DNA of 34,916 bases from Bacteroidales bacterium UBA1077 (GTDB taxonomy: Bacteria > Bacteroidota > Bacteroidia > Bacteroidales > UBA932): contig DCCQ01000044.1 in the NCBI GenBank assembly GCA_002314195.1, positions 4,783 to 39,698 on the forward strand, written 5' to 3'. This document shows positions 22,546 to 31,464 of this stretch, piece after piece (the stretch's first letter is position 1; each line of letters begins with the position of its first letter). Made by a program: the position numbers and the translations under genes. Below the pieces are notes generated by a model, which was not told the DNA's origin, made no database searches, and was given only the letters and a program-made list of their open reading frames with translations.

Positions 22546-24702
22546 ATGAAAGAATATTCTACTAAAGACATCCGCAATGTGGTTCTGATTGGCAGCGCCA
22601 AGTCAGGTAAGACCACATTGTCTGAAGCCATGCTCTTTGAGGGCAAGGTGATCGCCAGAAGAGGCACGGTCGAGGACAAGAACACTGTTTCCGACAATGA
22701 GGAAATCGAGAAACTGAACCAGAGGTCAATCTTCGCGACTCCGCTTTACGCCGAGTTCATGAACACCAAGTTCAATGTGATTGACGCTCCGGGATCCGAT
22801 GACTTCATCGGAGGCGCTGTGTCAGCCTTCAAGGTCTGCGAGAACGGTATTCTTGTCATTAACGCACAACAGGGAGTCGAGGTGGGCACAGACATCTTCG
22901 CGCGTTATGCTGAGCAGTACAAGTTGCCTCTCATTGTGGCTGTCAACCAGCTTGACTCAGAGAAGGCCGACTGGGAGAAGACCATCGCCGAGATGAAGGA
23001 GACCTTCGGACACAAGCCGATCATCGTGCAGTTCCCGGTTAACCCAGGTCCTTCTTTCGATGGTTTCATTGATGTCCTCAAGATGAAATACTATCATTTC
23101 AAAGACGATAACGGAACGCGTGAGGACCTCGAGATTCCGGCTAATCTTATGGACGAGGCTGAGACCCTTCGCCAGGAACTCATCGAGAAGGCCGCCGAGT
23201 TTGACGACACGCTTATGGAGCGTTTCTTCGATCAGGGATCTCTGACAGAGGACGAGATTCGCGAAGGCCTTGGAATAGGAATCCGTCAGGGTGGTGTGCT
23301 CCCTATCTTCTGCCTCTCCGGCAAGAAGGACATCGGAGTGAAGAGGCTTATGGAGTTCACCATCAAGACCGCTATTTCTCCTGCGGAGACTAAGTCTATG
23401 ACCAAGGACGGCAATGAGATCGAGTGCAAGGCCGAGAACCCTACCTCCATATTCATTTATAAGACAGATGTCGAGCCGCATCTTGGTGAGGTCTCTTATT
23501 TCAAGGTTATGTCCGGTCGCCTGACTGAGGGAATGGATCTTGAGAATCCTGAGACAGGTGACAAGGAAAGGCTTTCCGCCATCTACGCTGTGGCCGGAGC
23601 GAAGAAAGAGAAAGTGGCAAGTCTTATGGCAGGCGAGATCGGTTGTACAGTGAAGCTGCGCGCCGGAAAGACAAACGTGACCCTCTCGCAGATAGGTTCA
23701 GGCATCGCTTACGAGCACATTGTGTTCCCTGCGTCCAAGTATCGCTGCGCCATCAAGGCCGAGTCCCAGAACGACGAGACCAAGCTCGGCGAGGCTCTTT
23801 CAAAGATCTCCGCGCAGGACCCTACAATCATCGTTGAGTATTCAAAGGAACTCAAACAGACCATTCTCAGCGGTCAGGGCGAGCAGCACATCAATGTCTG
23901 CAAGTGGCGTCTTGAGAACGAGTTCGGTGTCAAGGTAGTGTTGTTCGCTCCTAAGATTCCTTACCGTGAGACCATCACGAAGGTCGCCACGGCCACCTAC
24001 CGTCACAAGAAGCAGTCCGGTGGAGCCGGACAGTTCGGTGAGGTTTCCATCCTCATCTGTCCTATCGTTGAAGGCGTTCCGTTCACGAACAAGTTCAAGA
24101 TCGACGGCAAGGATGTTGTCCTCAACGTGAAGACCAAGGAGGAGTTCGACCTCGAATGGGGCGGAAGGCTTGAGTTCTACAACTGTGTGGTAGGTGGAGC
24201 CATCGACGCCAGGTTCATGCCTGCGATCCTCAAGGGCATCAACGACAAGATGACTGAGGGCCCTCTCACCGGTTCATACGCCCGTGACATCAGGGTCTTT
24301 GTCTATGACGGCAAGATGCATCCGGTTGACTCCAATGAAATCTCCTTCATCCTTGCGGCCCGCAACGCTTTCAAGGAAGCGTTCCGTAACGCCGGGCCGA
24401 AGATCATGGAGCCTATCTACAATGTGGAGATCATGACTCCGGCTGACTACATGGGAGCATGTATGTCCGACCTTCAGAACAAGAGGGCGCTCATCGAGGG
24501 TATGAGCTCTGACAAGGGCTTCTCAGTCCTTAAAGCCCGTGTTCCGCTCGCAGAGCTTTACCGTTACTCCACAACGTTGAGTTCCATCACTTCCGGCGCC
24601 GCGACATTCACCATGACATTCGCTGATTATCAGCCTGTTCCAGGTGATGTTCAGACCAAACTTCTTGCCGAGTACGCCGCACAGGAGAAGGAAGAGGAGT
24701 AA
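22546..24702 (+). CDS. EF-G paralogue with degenerate GTPase motifs (EF-G2-like)
   Basis: The 718-residue protein has all five EF-G domains, including the C-terminal IMEPIYNVEIMTP and RALIEG-like loops of domain V. It differs in the G domain. The P loop is GSAKSGKTT (16-24). Switch I lacks the RGITI motif (EIEKLNQRSIFA, 53-64). The catalytic DTPGH is DAPGS (80-84) with Ser for His, and G4 is NQLD (134-137) instead of NKxD. An EF-G2 paralogue lacking GTPase activity has been reported in Bacteroides and linked to gut fitness, and this protein is likely an orthologue; it would work on the ribosome as a translocase or a starvation-linked factor. It is single, with its own promoter and terminator. 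Canonical fusA is not in the window. Confidence 0.9.
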   Translation: MKEYSTKDIRNVVLIGSAKSGKTTLSEAMLFEGKVIARRGTVEDKNTVSDNEEIEKLNQRSIFATPLYAEFMNTKFNVIDAPGSDDFIGGAVSAFKVCENGILVINAQQGVEVGTDIFARYAEQYKLPLIVAVNQLDSEKADWEKTIAEMKETFGHKPIIVQFPVNPGPSFDGFIDVLKMKYYHFKDDNGTREDLEIPANLMDEAETLRQELIEKAAEFDDTLMERFFDQGSLTEDEIREGLGIGIRQGGVLPIFCLSGKKDIGVKRLMEFTIKTAISPAETKSMTKDGNEIECKAENPTSIFIYKTDVEPHLGEVSYFKVMSGRLTEGMDLENPETGDKERLSAIYAVAGAKKEKVASLMAGEIGCTVKLRAGKTNVTLSQIGSGIAYEHIVFPASKYRCAIKAESQNDETKLGEALSKISAQDPTIIVEYSKELKQTILSGQGEQHINVCKWRLENEFGVKVVLFAPKIPYRETITKVATATYRHKKQSGGAGQFGEVSILICPIVEGVPFTNKFKIDGKDVVLNVKTKEEFDLEWGGRLEFYNCVVGGAIDARFMPAILKGINDKMTEGPLTGSYARDIRVFVYDGKMHPVDSNEISFILAARNAFKEAFRNAGPKIMEPIYNVEIMTPADYMGACMSDLQNKRALIEGMSSDKGFSVLKARVPLAELYRYSTTLSSITSGAATFTMTFADYQPVPGDVQTKLLAEYAAQEKEEE

Positions 24703-24740
24703 TATCCCCGACCTTTATGGGTCTATGATAAAAGAATATT

Positions 24741-24787
24741 CAACCCTCCTCTCCGGTTTCGCTTCCGGGGGAGGGTTGTTTATTTTT
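24741..24787 (+). terminator. Terminator of the EF-G paralogue
   Basis: CAACCCTCC (24741-24749) and GGAGGGTTG (24770-24778) form a perfect 9-bp stem, with further inner CCGG pairing. A T-rich tail follows at 24779-24787. Confidence 0.85.
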
Positions 24788-24901
24788 CATTTGTTGGAAA
24801 GAAAACCGCCTCTGATTTCTGAGGATGGACAATCACCTTCGAACGTTGGAAATTGTATTTTACAGCAAGTGATTGCCTACTTGCGAAAGTTGAGTTAGTA
24901 T

Positions 24902-27475
24902 ATGAAAAAGACATTCTTCTCCCTGATTGCGGCTTTGCTGCTGCTTTCATCCTGCGAGGTTCATCATTTCATGACGGATGCCTCCTACCGTGCTAAGGTT
25001 GAGGCAGATCTGGAAAACAGACTGGCGCCGGAACGCCTTAAGGCCTATTATGCCGTTGATAAAGACAGGAAGTGTCTGACAGAGTCCAATGGCTTTGTCA
25101 GCGACATCTATCTGACAACCGAAGAGTTTGAGGCACTGGAGTTCCTCTATGCCTACATGCCGCTCGCTGACGTGACGGATTACAGCACTGATTATTACCT
25201 CCAGAATATTCGCGCGTCATTCACGGCCCGCAAGGAGATGGGGTGGAATGTCCCGGAAAGGGAATTCAGGCACTTTGTTCTCCCGGTCAGGGCCAACAAC
25301 GAGAATCTGGACACCTCAAGGGTCGTTTTCTACCGTGAGTTGAAGCCGCGTGTGGAAGGAATGAATATGAAAGACGCCATTCTGGAAGTCAATCATTGGT
25401 GTCATGAGAAGCTGACCTACAAGCCTTCAGACGCTCGCACATTGTCTCCGCTTTCTTCAATGAGAAGTTCACTGGGACGCTGCGGGGAGGAGTCTACGTT
25501 CGCTGTGGCGGCTTTGAGGGCGGTCGGAATCCCGGCACGTCAGGTCTATACGCCTCGCTGGGCCCACACGGATGACAACCATGCATGGGTCGAGGCCTGG
25601 GCCGATGGAGAGTGGTACTTTCTTGGAGCATGCGAACCTGAGCCGGTCTTGAATCTGGGTTGGTTTAACTCTCCGGCCAGCCGGGGGCTGCTGATGCACA
25701 CAAGAGTTTTCGGCAACTATGACGGGCCTGAGGAGAAAGTGATGATCGGCCCTAATTTCACGGAAATCAATCTGATTGACAACTACGCTAAGACTGCCCG
25801 TGTGGATTTCACTGTTGTTGACGAGAGCGGTTCTCCGGTTGACAGCGCCTTGGTTGATTTCAAGATCTACAATTACGCTGAGTTCTATCCGGCTTTGTCA
25901 AAGTACACTGACGCTCAGGGACGTACCTTCTTGACCGCCGGAATGGGAGACATGATGGCGTGGGCCTCGAAGAACGGCAAGTATGGCTATTCAAAGGTCT
26001 CTTTCGGTAAGGACGCAGAGGTTAAGATAACGATTTCCGACCAGCATTCCTTAGCTCCTCAGTCGATGATGATTGTCCCTCCGCCGGAGACCGCCAATAT
26101 TCCTGAAGTCACTCCAGAGCAGAGGGCGGAGAACGACAGGCGTTTCGCTCAGGAAGACAGTATCCGAAAGGCCTACATGGCCACTTTCATCGCCACAGAC
26201 AGTTCAGAGAAAGGACGGTTTCTCGCTCTTTCGGCAGGCAATCATGAGGTTGTCTCCAAGTTCTTGGAAGATCATCCGGACGAAAGAGCTCTGGATTTGC
26301 TCAAGTCGTTGAGCAATAAGGACATGATTGATGTGACACGGCCTATTCTTGATGAAAGCTATAATGCTTTTGACGCAATTTTGTGCCCAAGGGTCGAGAA
26401 TGAGTTCCTTAGTCCGTACAAATCATTCTTTGCCGGGCGGTTTGGCACTGAACTGTCAAAGGAGGAGTTGTCTGTTCCTACGAATCTTATCAAATGGGTT
26501 CAGGACAGCGTCACGGTGGTGCGTGACCCTAAGGCCTGGAGCATTCCGATGTCTCCTGCCGGCGTTTATCAGACGCGGATGGCTGACGTCCGCTCCAGGA
26601 ATATATTCTTTGTCGCTCTCGCAAGGACTCTCGGTATTGATGCACGCAAGGATCCTGTGACCGGCAAGATTCAGTACAAGGAAGACGGACAGTGGGTAGA
26701 TGTGGATTTTGAAGCATCCTCGCAGGTTGTGGCTCCGACAGGAACTCTGGTTCTGAATTATGAGCCGACAGCGATACTTGCCAATCCTGGCTACTATTCC
26801 CATTTCACTGTCAGCAAGATAGAAAACGGACGCACCAAGCTGTTGTCTTTCGATGAAGGTCAGGTGGATATGGGCGGAGGCGTAAGTTGGGCTAATGTGT
26901 TCAAAAAAGGAACCAAGCTCGATGTGGGTGAATATATGCTCGTCAGCGGCAACCGTCTTTCCGACGGAAGCGTGCCTGTCACGATGCAGCAGTTCTCCGT
27001 CAAGGAGGGTGAGACCACGGCGCTTGATCTTCGAATCACCATTCCGGAGGACAGACTGTCCGTGATCGGTTCGTTCGACGCGGAGACAAAGTACCGGATT
27101 GAACCCGATTCAGAGCCTGTTTCTGTGCTTTCTACCACAGGCCGCGGATTTTATGTGATTGGTTTCCTGACCCCAAGGCAGGAACCTTCCGTCCATGCGA
27201 TCAACGACATCATCGCGGCAAAGGCGAAGCTGGAGGTCTGGAACCGTCCTATCCTGCTTCTGACCACCGCTGAAGGCCTGGGATGGCTTAATGAATATTC
27301 AGCATCGCTCCCGTCCAACGTCCATCTCGGCATCATCCCAGACAGCCTCGACCTTAAAGACCACCGAATGCCGTACTTCCTCCTCGCCGACACCTTCAAC
27401 CGAGTCTTCTTCACCACCGAAGGCTACACCATCGGTCTCGGCGACCAGCTCGTCACCGCCATCGCGAAGCTGTAG
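24902..27475 (+). CDS. Transglutaminase-like domain lipoprotein
   Basis: The 857-residue protein starts with a type II signal (MKKTFFSLIAALLLLSSC) whose lipobox is LSSC with C18. It is anchored in the envelope. A transglutaminase/cysteine-protease core lies at about residues 155-265, with Cys in RCGEES (C194) and His in DDNHAWVEAW (H227). At the position of the third triad member, the loop WYFLGACEPEP carries no Asp. This looks typical of a Bacteroidota subfamily. The C-terminal part (about 745-857) has alternating strands reminiscent of a thioredoxin-like fold without CxxC. It may cleave or cross-link peptides at the envelope; the substrate is unknown. It has no obvious operon partner. Confidence 0.85.
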   Translation: MKKTFFSLIAALLLLSSCEVHHFMTDASYRAKVEADLENRLAPERLKAYYAVDKDRKCLTESNGFVSDIYLTTEEFEALEFLYAYMPLADVTDYSTDYYLQNIRASFTARKEMGWNVPEREFRHFVLPVRANNENLDTSRVVFYRELKPRVEGMNMKDAILEVNHWCHEKLTYKPSDARTLSPLSSMRSSLGRCGEESTFAVAALRAVGIPARQVYTPRWAHTDDNHAWVEAWADGEWYFLGACEPEPVLNLGWFNSPASRGLLMHTRVFGNYDGPEEKVMIGPNFTEINLIDNYAKTARVDFTVVDESGSPVDSALVDFKIYNYAEFYPALSKYTDAQGRTFLTAGMGDMMAWASKNGKYGYSKVSFGKDAEVKITISDQHSLAPQSMMIVPPPETANIPEVTPEQRAENDRRFAQEDSIRKAYMATFIATDSSEKGRFLALSAGNHEVVSKFLEDHPDERALDLLKSLSNKDMIDVTRPILDESYNAFDAILCPRVENEFLSPYKSFFAGRFGTELSKEELSVPTNLIKWVQDSVTVVRDPKAWSIPMSPAGVYQTRMADVRSRNIFFVALARTLGIDARKDPVTGKIQYKEDGQWVDVDFEASSQVVAPTGTLVLNYEPTAILANPGYYSHFTVSKIENGRTKLLSFDEGQVDMGGGVSWANVFKKGTKLDVGEYMLVSGNRLSDGSVPVTMQQFSVKEGETTALDLRITIPEDRLSVIGSFDAETKYRIEPDSEPVSVLSTTGRGFYVIGFLTPRQEPSVHAINDIIAAKAKLEVWNRPILLLTTAEGLGWLNEYSASLPSNVHLGIIPDSLDLKDHRMPYFLLADTFNRVFFTTEGYTIGLGDQLVTAIAKL

Positions 27476-27616
27476 GTTTCAGCGCATGCATGACAGACTG
27501 GCGGCACGTCGAATGCCCGTGGAGGCCAACTATTTGTAAATAAATACATTAATGAATCTTACTCCTCATTGTTTGAGTTGGGAGTATGGTCTGTTAATGT
27601 GTTGTGAATCAATGGA

Positions 27617-27704
27617 TTTTGTGCGCAAGATCAGCTCTGTCACGCACCAGATGGCTATTTTGATGCTTTCGTGCGTGAGACAGGGGGCTTTGCGCACGAA
27701 AAAT
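27617..27704. repeat. Long imperfect inverted repeat upstream of the LysM gene
   Basis: The left arm at 27617-27647 (TTTTGTGCGCAAG... CTGTCACGCAC) and the right arm at 27671-27704 pair as an imperfect hairpin. The shared blocks are GTGCGCAA, CTGTC and ACGCAC, around a loop of about 23 nt. The right arm ends four bases upstream of the -7 box of the following operon. It may be a small mobile repeat or a regulatory hairpin. Confidence 0.6.
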
Positions 27705-27707
27705 TCG

Positions 27708-27715
27708 TATCTTTG
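27708..27715 (+). promoter_or_regulatory. -7 box of the LysM-SGNH-SGNH-MBOAT operon
   Basis: TATCTTTG fits the consensus. A TTTG at 27689-27692 is only 15 bp upstream, shorter than the usual 19-21, and lies in the inverted repeat. The start codon at 27798 is about 80 bp downstream. Confidence 0.4.
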
Positions 27716-27797
27716 AACTTTTGTTGATTGCGTTGGAAACAAGCTGGTAAGGATGATCAAAGATTGCCGGATTGTCAGCGCTAAGAAAGACAATGAG

Positions 27798-28697
27798 ATG
27801 AGGGGAATCTTCAGGGGCATATTCATTGGTCTGGCGCTGCTTGCTTTGGGCGGGCAGCGGGCTTGGTGCGTCACGCCGGAGTTCATCGACTCGCTGCGGA
27901 CGGAACTGAGGCTCAGGAATATGCCGGAGCGGATCATTTTCCTGCCGTTGGCGCTTGCAGACCAGCGGTTTGACGATGGGAGGGAAGGAATATGGTCGCT
28001 CACGGCGCTGGACGCTATCAGGGGGAAGGCACTTTGCCAGGAAGTTGCATACAGGCCAAGGAAAGGGACAGAGGAGGTGGCAAAATGTCTGAAGGCTGAT
28101 GAAGGAGAGGCGAGGATGAAAGGAGAAAAAGTGGCAAGGACAGAACATGATCATGGGATAGATACGGCGGGCGATTGGGTGGATAGAAACGCCGCTGATC
28201 CCGATTCGGCGGACGTGCGGTTTGACGAACGTCTCTCCACGGAAATAGCTCTCAATCGGTTGCAGGAACTGTTCAATGAATATGGCGACTGGAATATGTC
28301 GATAGTGGCTTACTCCACAAGTCCGACTGCGCTTGCCGCGATGGATTCTATCGCATTCGTCAACGCTCCTATTCTTAAGAGTTTACGGAAGACCGAAGAG
28401 GAATATTCAGAGAACATTCCGGCTGCGTTTGAGCGGATCGGGTCGCTGGCGGAGAGGAGGAAGGCTGAGCGGCAGGCGTTTCTGCGGGAGCAGGCCGCGC
28501 TTAGAAAGGCCCGGCTGGACTCGTTGCGGAAAAGGCAGGCCGCTAGCACCGACAGGATCACTTACACAATCCGCCGAGGGGACACGCTGGGCGGCATCGC
28601 GGCGAGGCACCGGGTCAAGGTTTCCGACCTCAAGAGGTGGAACAATCTAAAGAGCGATATGATCCGTGAGGGACGCAAACTGGTCATTTACAAGTAG
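27798..28697 (+). CDS. LysM protein with degenerate lytic-transglycosylase-like domain
   Basis: The 299-residue protein begins with a signal peptide (about 1-24). A region resembling an SLT lytic transglycosylase follows: NMPERIIFLPLALAD (41-55) matches the usual LP.ELK.LPL.ES; GREGIWSLTALDAI (61-74) matches G..GLWQFM; FNEYGDWNMSIVAYSTSP (159-176) matches DW..ALAAYN.GP. The catalytic Glu that follows LPL(V/I) is replaced by Leu (residue 53), so it is probably inactive. An acidic insertion lies at about 98-138. A charged Arg/Lys/Glu helix (205-250) leads to a C-terminal LysM (254-299). It should bind peptidoglycan. An upstream in-frame ATG at 27753 lacks a signal-like start, so 27798 is used. 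Confidence 0.8.
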   Translation: MRGIFRGIFIGLALLALGGQRAWCVTPEFIDSLRTELRLRNMPERIIFLPLALADQRFDDGREGIWSLTALDAIRGKALCQEVAYRPRKGTEEVAKCLKADEGEARMKGEKVARTEHDHGIDTAGDWVDRNAADPDSADVRFDERLSTEIALNRLQELFNEYGDWNMSIVAYSTSPTALAAMDSIAFVNAPILKSLRKTEEEYSENIPAAFERIGSLAERRKAERQAFLREQAALRKARLDSLRKRQAASTDRITYTIRRGDTLGGIAARHRVKVSDLKRWNNLKSDMIREGRKLVIYK

Positions 28698-28702
28698 TCA
28701 TT

Positions 28703-30217
28703 ATGAAGCAGTATAAGGTTCTTTTGTTTTTGCTTTCCGTTTTCCTGATCCTTTTCGCGGTATGGTTCGTATTCCCGCCGAAAGGTGTTCAGGTGGGAGA
28801 CATGAAGTTGAGATTTCCGTCATACCAAGCCTATCTGGCAGATTTACGGGACAGCACTGCGGAAGTGGATGTGGATTCCGTGCTTCTGGCTGTGCAGAAA
28901 AGCTACGAGATGGTCGAAGGCTCGACGGACACCCTGCGCTACTACTACGACTACATCACCTCGAATCCCAACCGCATCTGTCTGCCGGATGATGACTACA
29001 CATTCTTTGACTCGCTGTTCGTGGACATGGCCACCGCGGCTGATTCAGGCCGCACAGTCAGGATTCTGCACTATGGCGATTCACAATTGGAAATGGACAG
29101 GATTTCGGCGGTGTTGAGGCAGGATCTTCAGGAACGCTTCGGCGGTTCCGGGCCGGGAATGGTGCCGATGATCCAGAGGATTCCGACCGTGTCGCTCTCG
29201 CAGAGCGCTTCGGGAAGCCTTACACGTTACGCTATGGTCGGGGACTCGCTGACAAAAAAGGCTGCTCATAGGCGTTACGGGCCTTTGACACAGTTCACGG
29301 ACGTTTCCGGCAACGGAACGTTCACGTTCACCAGAACCAAGAACCGTTACTCACAGGAGCTGGTCAAGTCTATCTCAAAGGTTTCCGTGCTTTTAGGACA
29401 AAACTCTACAGGGTTCGAGATGACGCTTAAATGTGACACGCTCCCGAATCAAAAAACTGTTCTGGACTCGGCCAAGACCGGGGTCTCGATGGTTAGTTGG
29501 AATCTGCCTTGCGATGTGGAGAGGGGAACAATCAGTTTCGCCGGGAACGCTGAAATCTACGGAATAATGCTGGACGGAAAGGATGGGGGAGTGACGGTTG
29601 ATAATGTCGCCTTGCGTGGATGCGCCGGGTTCATCTTCTCGTCCATCAACCGTCAGGTGATGCGAGAAAGTTTTGCCAAGACGGACACCCGTTTGATTAT
29701 CATGCAGTTCGGCGGCAACGCAATGCCTGGGATAGCCTCGAAGAAAGCCATCTCGTCTTACGTCAAGAAGATTGTGATGCAGTTCGACTATTTCAAGGAG
29801 GTCGCTCCGCAGGCCCGGCTGATGTTCATCGGCCCGGCGGACATGTGCAAGAGCGAGGACGGGAACCTGATAACCTGGCCGCTTCTGCCGCAGCTTAATG
29901 ATTCCCTGAAAGTCAACTGTTTGAAGAACGGTGTGGCCTATTGGGACACGTTCAACGTGATGGGAGGCGTAGGTTCGATGCGAAAATGGGTGAGTCACAA
30001 CCCACCTCTGGCAGGACCCGATCATATTCATTTCACCCATAAGGGAGCGCTTGAGATCGGCAACGCGCTCGCCAAATCCTTCATCCTTTACCACGACTTC
30101 TACAAGCTCCGTCAGGAACTTTCGGACGAGGCTGTGGGAATATATCTGCGCGACCTGCGGGACAGCCTCAATCCTCGCCCCACCGTGCCTGACACCTTGA
30201 CAAAGACTGAGTTATGA
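28703..30217 (+). CDS. SGNH/GDSL hydrolase-like envelope protein
   Basis: The 504-residue protein has an N-terminal membrane segment (about 5-24) and then a periplasmic SGNH domain. Block I is HYGDSQLEMD with nucleophile S127 (GDS), the oxyanion Gly/Asn is in FGGNAMPG (N339), and the catalytic D-x-x-H is DHIHFTHKG (D440, H443). The tail shares FNVMGGVGSMRKW with the next gene, so they are paralogues. SGNH proteins paired with MBOAT transferases usually act as acetyl-esterases or acetyltransferases on glycans. The gene is 5 bp after the LysM gene and its stop codon overlaps the next start by 4 bp (ATGA). Confidence 0.85.
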   Translation: MKQYKVLLFLLSVFLILFAVWFVFPPKGVQVGDMKLRFPSYQAYLADLRDSTAEVDVDSVLLAVQKSYEMVEGSTDTLRYYYDYITSNPNRICLPDDDYTFFDSLFVDMATAADSGRTVRILHYGDSQLEMDRISAVLRQDLQERFGGSGPGMVPMIQRIPTVSLSQSASGSLTRYAMVGDSLTKKAAHRRYGPLTQFTDVSGNGTFTFTRTKNRYSQELVKSISKVSVLLGQNSTGFEMTLKCDTLPNQKTVLDSAKTGVSMVSWNLPCDVERGTISFAGNAEIYGIMLDGKDGGVTVDNVALRGCAGFIFSSINRQVMRESFAKTDTRLIIMQFGGNAMPGIASKKAISSYVKKIVMQFDYFKEVAPQARLMFIGPADMCKSEDGNLITWPLLPQLNDSLKVNCLKNGVAYWDTFNVMGGVGSMRKWVSHNPPLAGPDHIHFTHKGALEIGNALAKSFILYHDFYKLRQELSDEAVGIYLRDLRDSLNPRPTVPDTLTKTEL

Positions 30218-31464
30218 GACGTGTCCTGATATATTCATTGCTCATTTTGCTGCTTCCGGCGACCCTTTGGGGGCAGTCGCTGCGGAAGGCGGTTCCTGAA
30301 TATGATTTCGTGCGTTTCGATAAGAACCGGATTGAGTTTCAAGCTGACAGCTCGGCCTTTGAAAGGCTTTTTGACAAGATGGATTCCGTGCTTTTTCTTG
30401 GGAAAGGCAATCTGCGGATCATGCACATCGGAGGATCTCATGTTCAGGCAGGGACTCTGACAAGGCAGCTGAGGAATGATTTTCTGTCCTTGAGACCGGC
30501 CTTGGACGGGGGCAGGGGACTGGTTTTCCCGTTCTCGGCGGCCCACACGAACAATCCGAGCAGTTTCACTACGAGTTACGAAGGTTCGTGGAAAGTGACG
30601 AAGAATGTCCAGAGGGAGCCTGACCGCCGGCTCGGGCTTACGGGAATATCCCTGAGCGCGTCAGACGACAAGGCTTCGGTGATGGTCACCACTGTGGCCA
30701 GGGATCCCAAACCGTCGGACCCGACTTTCCGTTTCAACGAAGTGAAAGTCCTTGGATATTCATCTGTGGGAGAGAGAGTTCCTGTGGTGGTTTTGGCGAA
30801 AGGCGACACTCTGGTCGGCTGCAAGGCCCAGGAGGATTCCTGCTGGTCTTTCGGTCTCCCGGCACTGACGGATTCCGTAAAGATAGCAACCAAAGGGCAG
30901 GGCGAGTTCACGCTTACAGGAATATTCCTGGACAACCCTTTTCCAGGCATTTCTGTGACCGGGATCGGGGTGAACGGGGCATCGCTGGGGTCATATTCAA
31001 AATGCACGGGTCTGGTGAATGATTTGAGATTAGTTAATCCAGATTTGGTGATATTCGGCATCGGTATCAATGACGCCACTGCCTCTAATTTTTCAGTTGA
31101 GGATTTTGTCGCCCGCTATAAGGTGCTTGTCTCGCAGGTCCGTTCGGTCAATCCGTCCTGCGCTCTGTTGTTCATTTCCAACAACGACAGTTTCAAGAGG
31201 ATACGCCGGAAAGGCTATGTGGTGAACCCCAACGGCCAACTGGCAGAACAAGGTTTTTTGCGACTTGGAAAGGATTGTGACGCGGGGGTCTGGGATCTGT
31301 TTGACATTATGGGAGGACTCGGCTCGATGAGGAAATGGGAGACTGTCGGCCTTGCCAAGAGGGACAAGATTCATTTCACGGAAAAGGGCTATGAACTGGT
31401 GGGGGATCTGCTGTTCAACGCCTTGATGGACAAATATATGAATCACTTAAAGACAAGCCGATAA
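30214..31464 (+). CDS. SGNH hydrolase-like protein with altered GDS motif
   Basis: The 416-residue exported protein has a signal peptide (about 1-20, cleavage after LWG). Its SGNH block I is HIGGSHVQAG, so the nucleophile is S75 but the usual Asp is Gly. The Asn block is GIGINDA (N286), and the C-terminal D-x-x-H is DKIHFTEKG (D384, H387). The shared FDIMGGLGSMRKW motif shows it is a paralogue of the gene before it. The Ser, Asn, Asp and His appear intact, so activity is possible. Its stop TAA overlaps the next ATG by one base, giving tight translational coupling. Its likely role is O-acyl transfer or removal on a glycan in the periplasm. Confidence 0.85.
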   Translation: MRRVLIYSLLILLLPATLWGQSLRKAVPEYDFVRFDKNRIEFQADSSAFERLFDKMDSVLFLGKGNLRIMHIGGSHVQAGTLTRQLRNDFLSLRPALDGGRGLVFPFSAAHTNNPSSFTTSYEGSWKVTKNVQREPDRRLGLTGISLSASDDKASVMVTTVARDPKPSDPTFRFNEVKVLGYSSVGERVPVVVLAKGDTLVGCKAQEDSCWSFGLPALTDSVKIATKGQGEFTLTGIFLDNPFPGISVTGIGVNGASLGSYSKCTGLVNDLRLVNPDLVIFGIGINDATASNFSVEDFVARYKVLVSQVRSVNPSCALLFISNNDSFKRIRRKGYVVNPNGQLAEQGFLRLGKDCDAGVWDLFDIMGGLGSMRKWETVGLAKRDKIHFTEKGYELVGDLLFNALMDKYMNHLKTSR

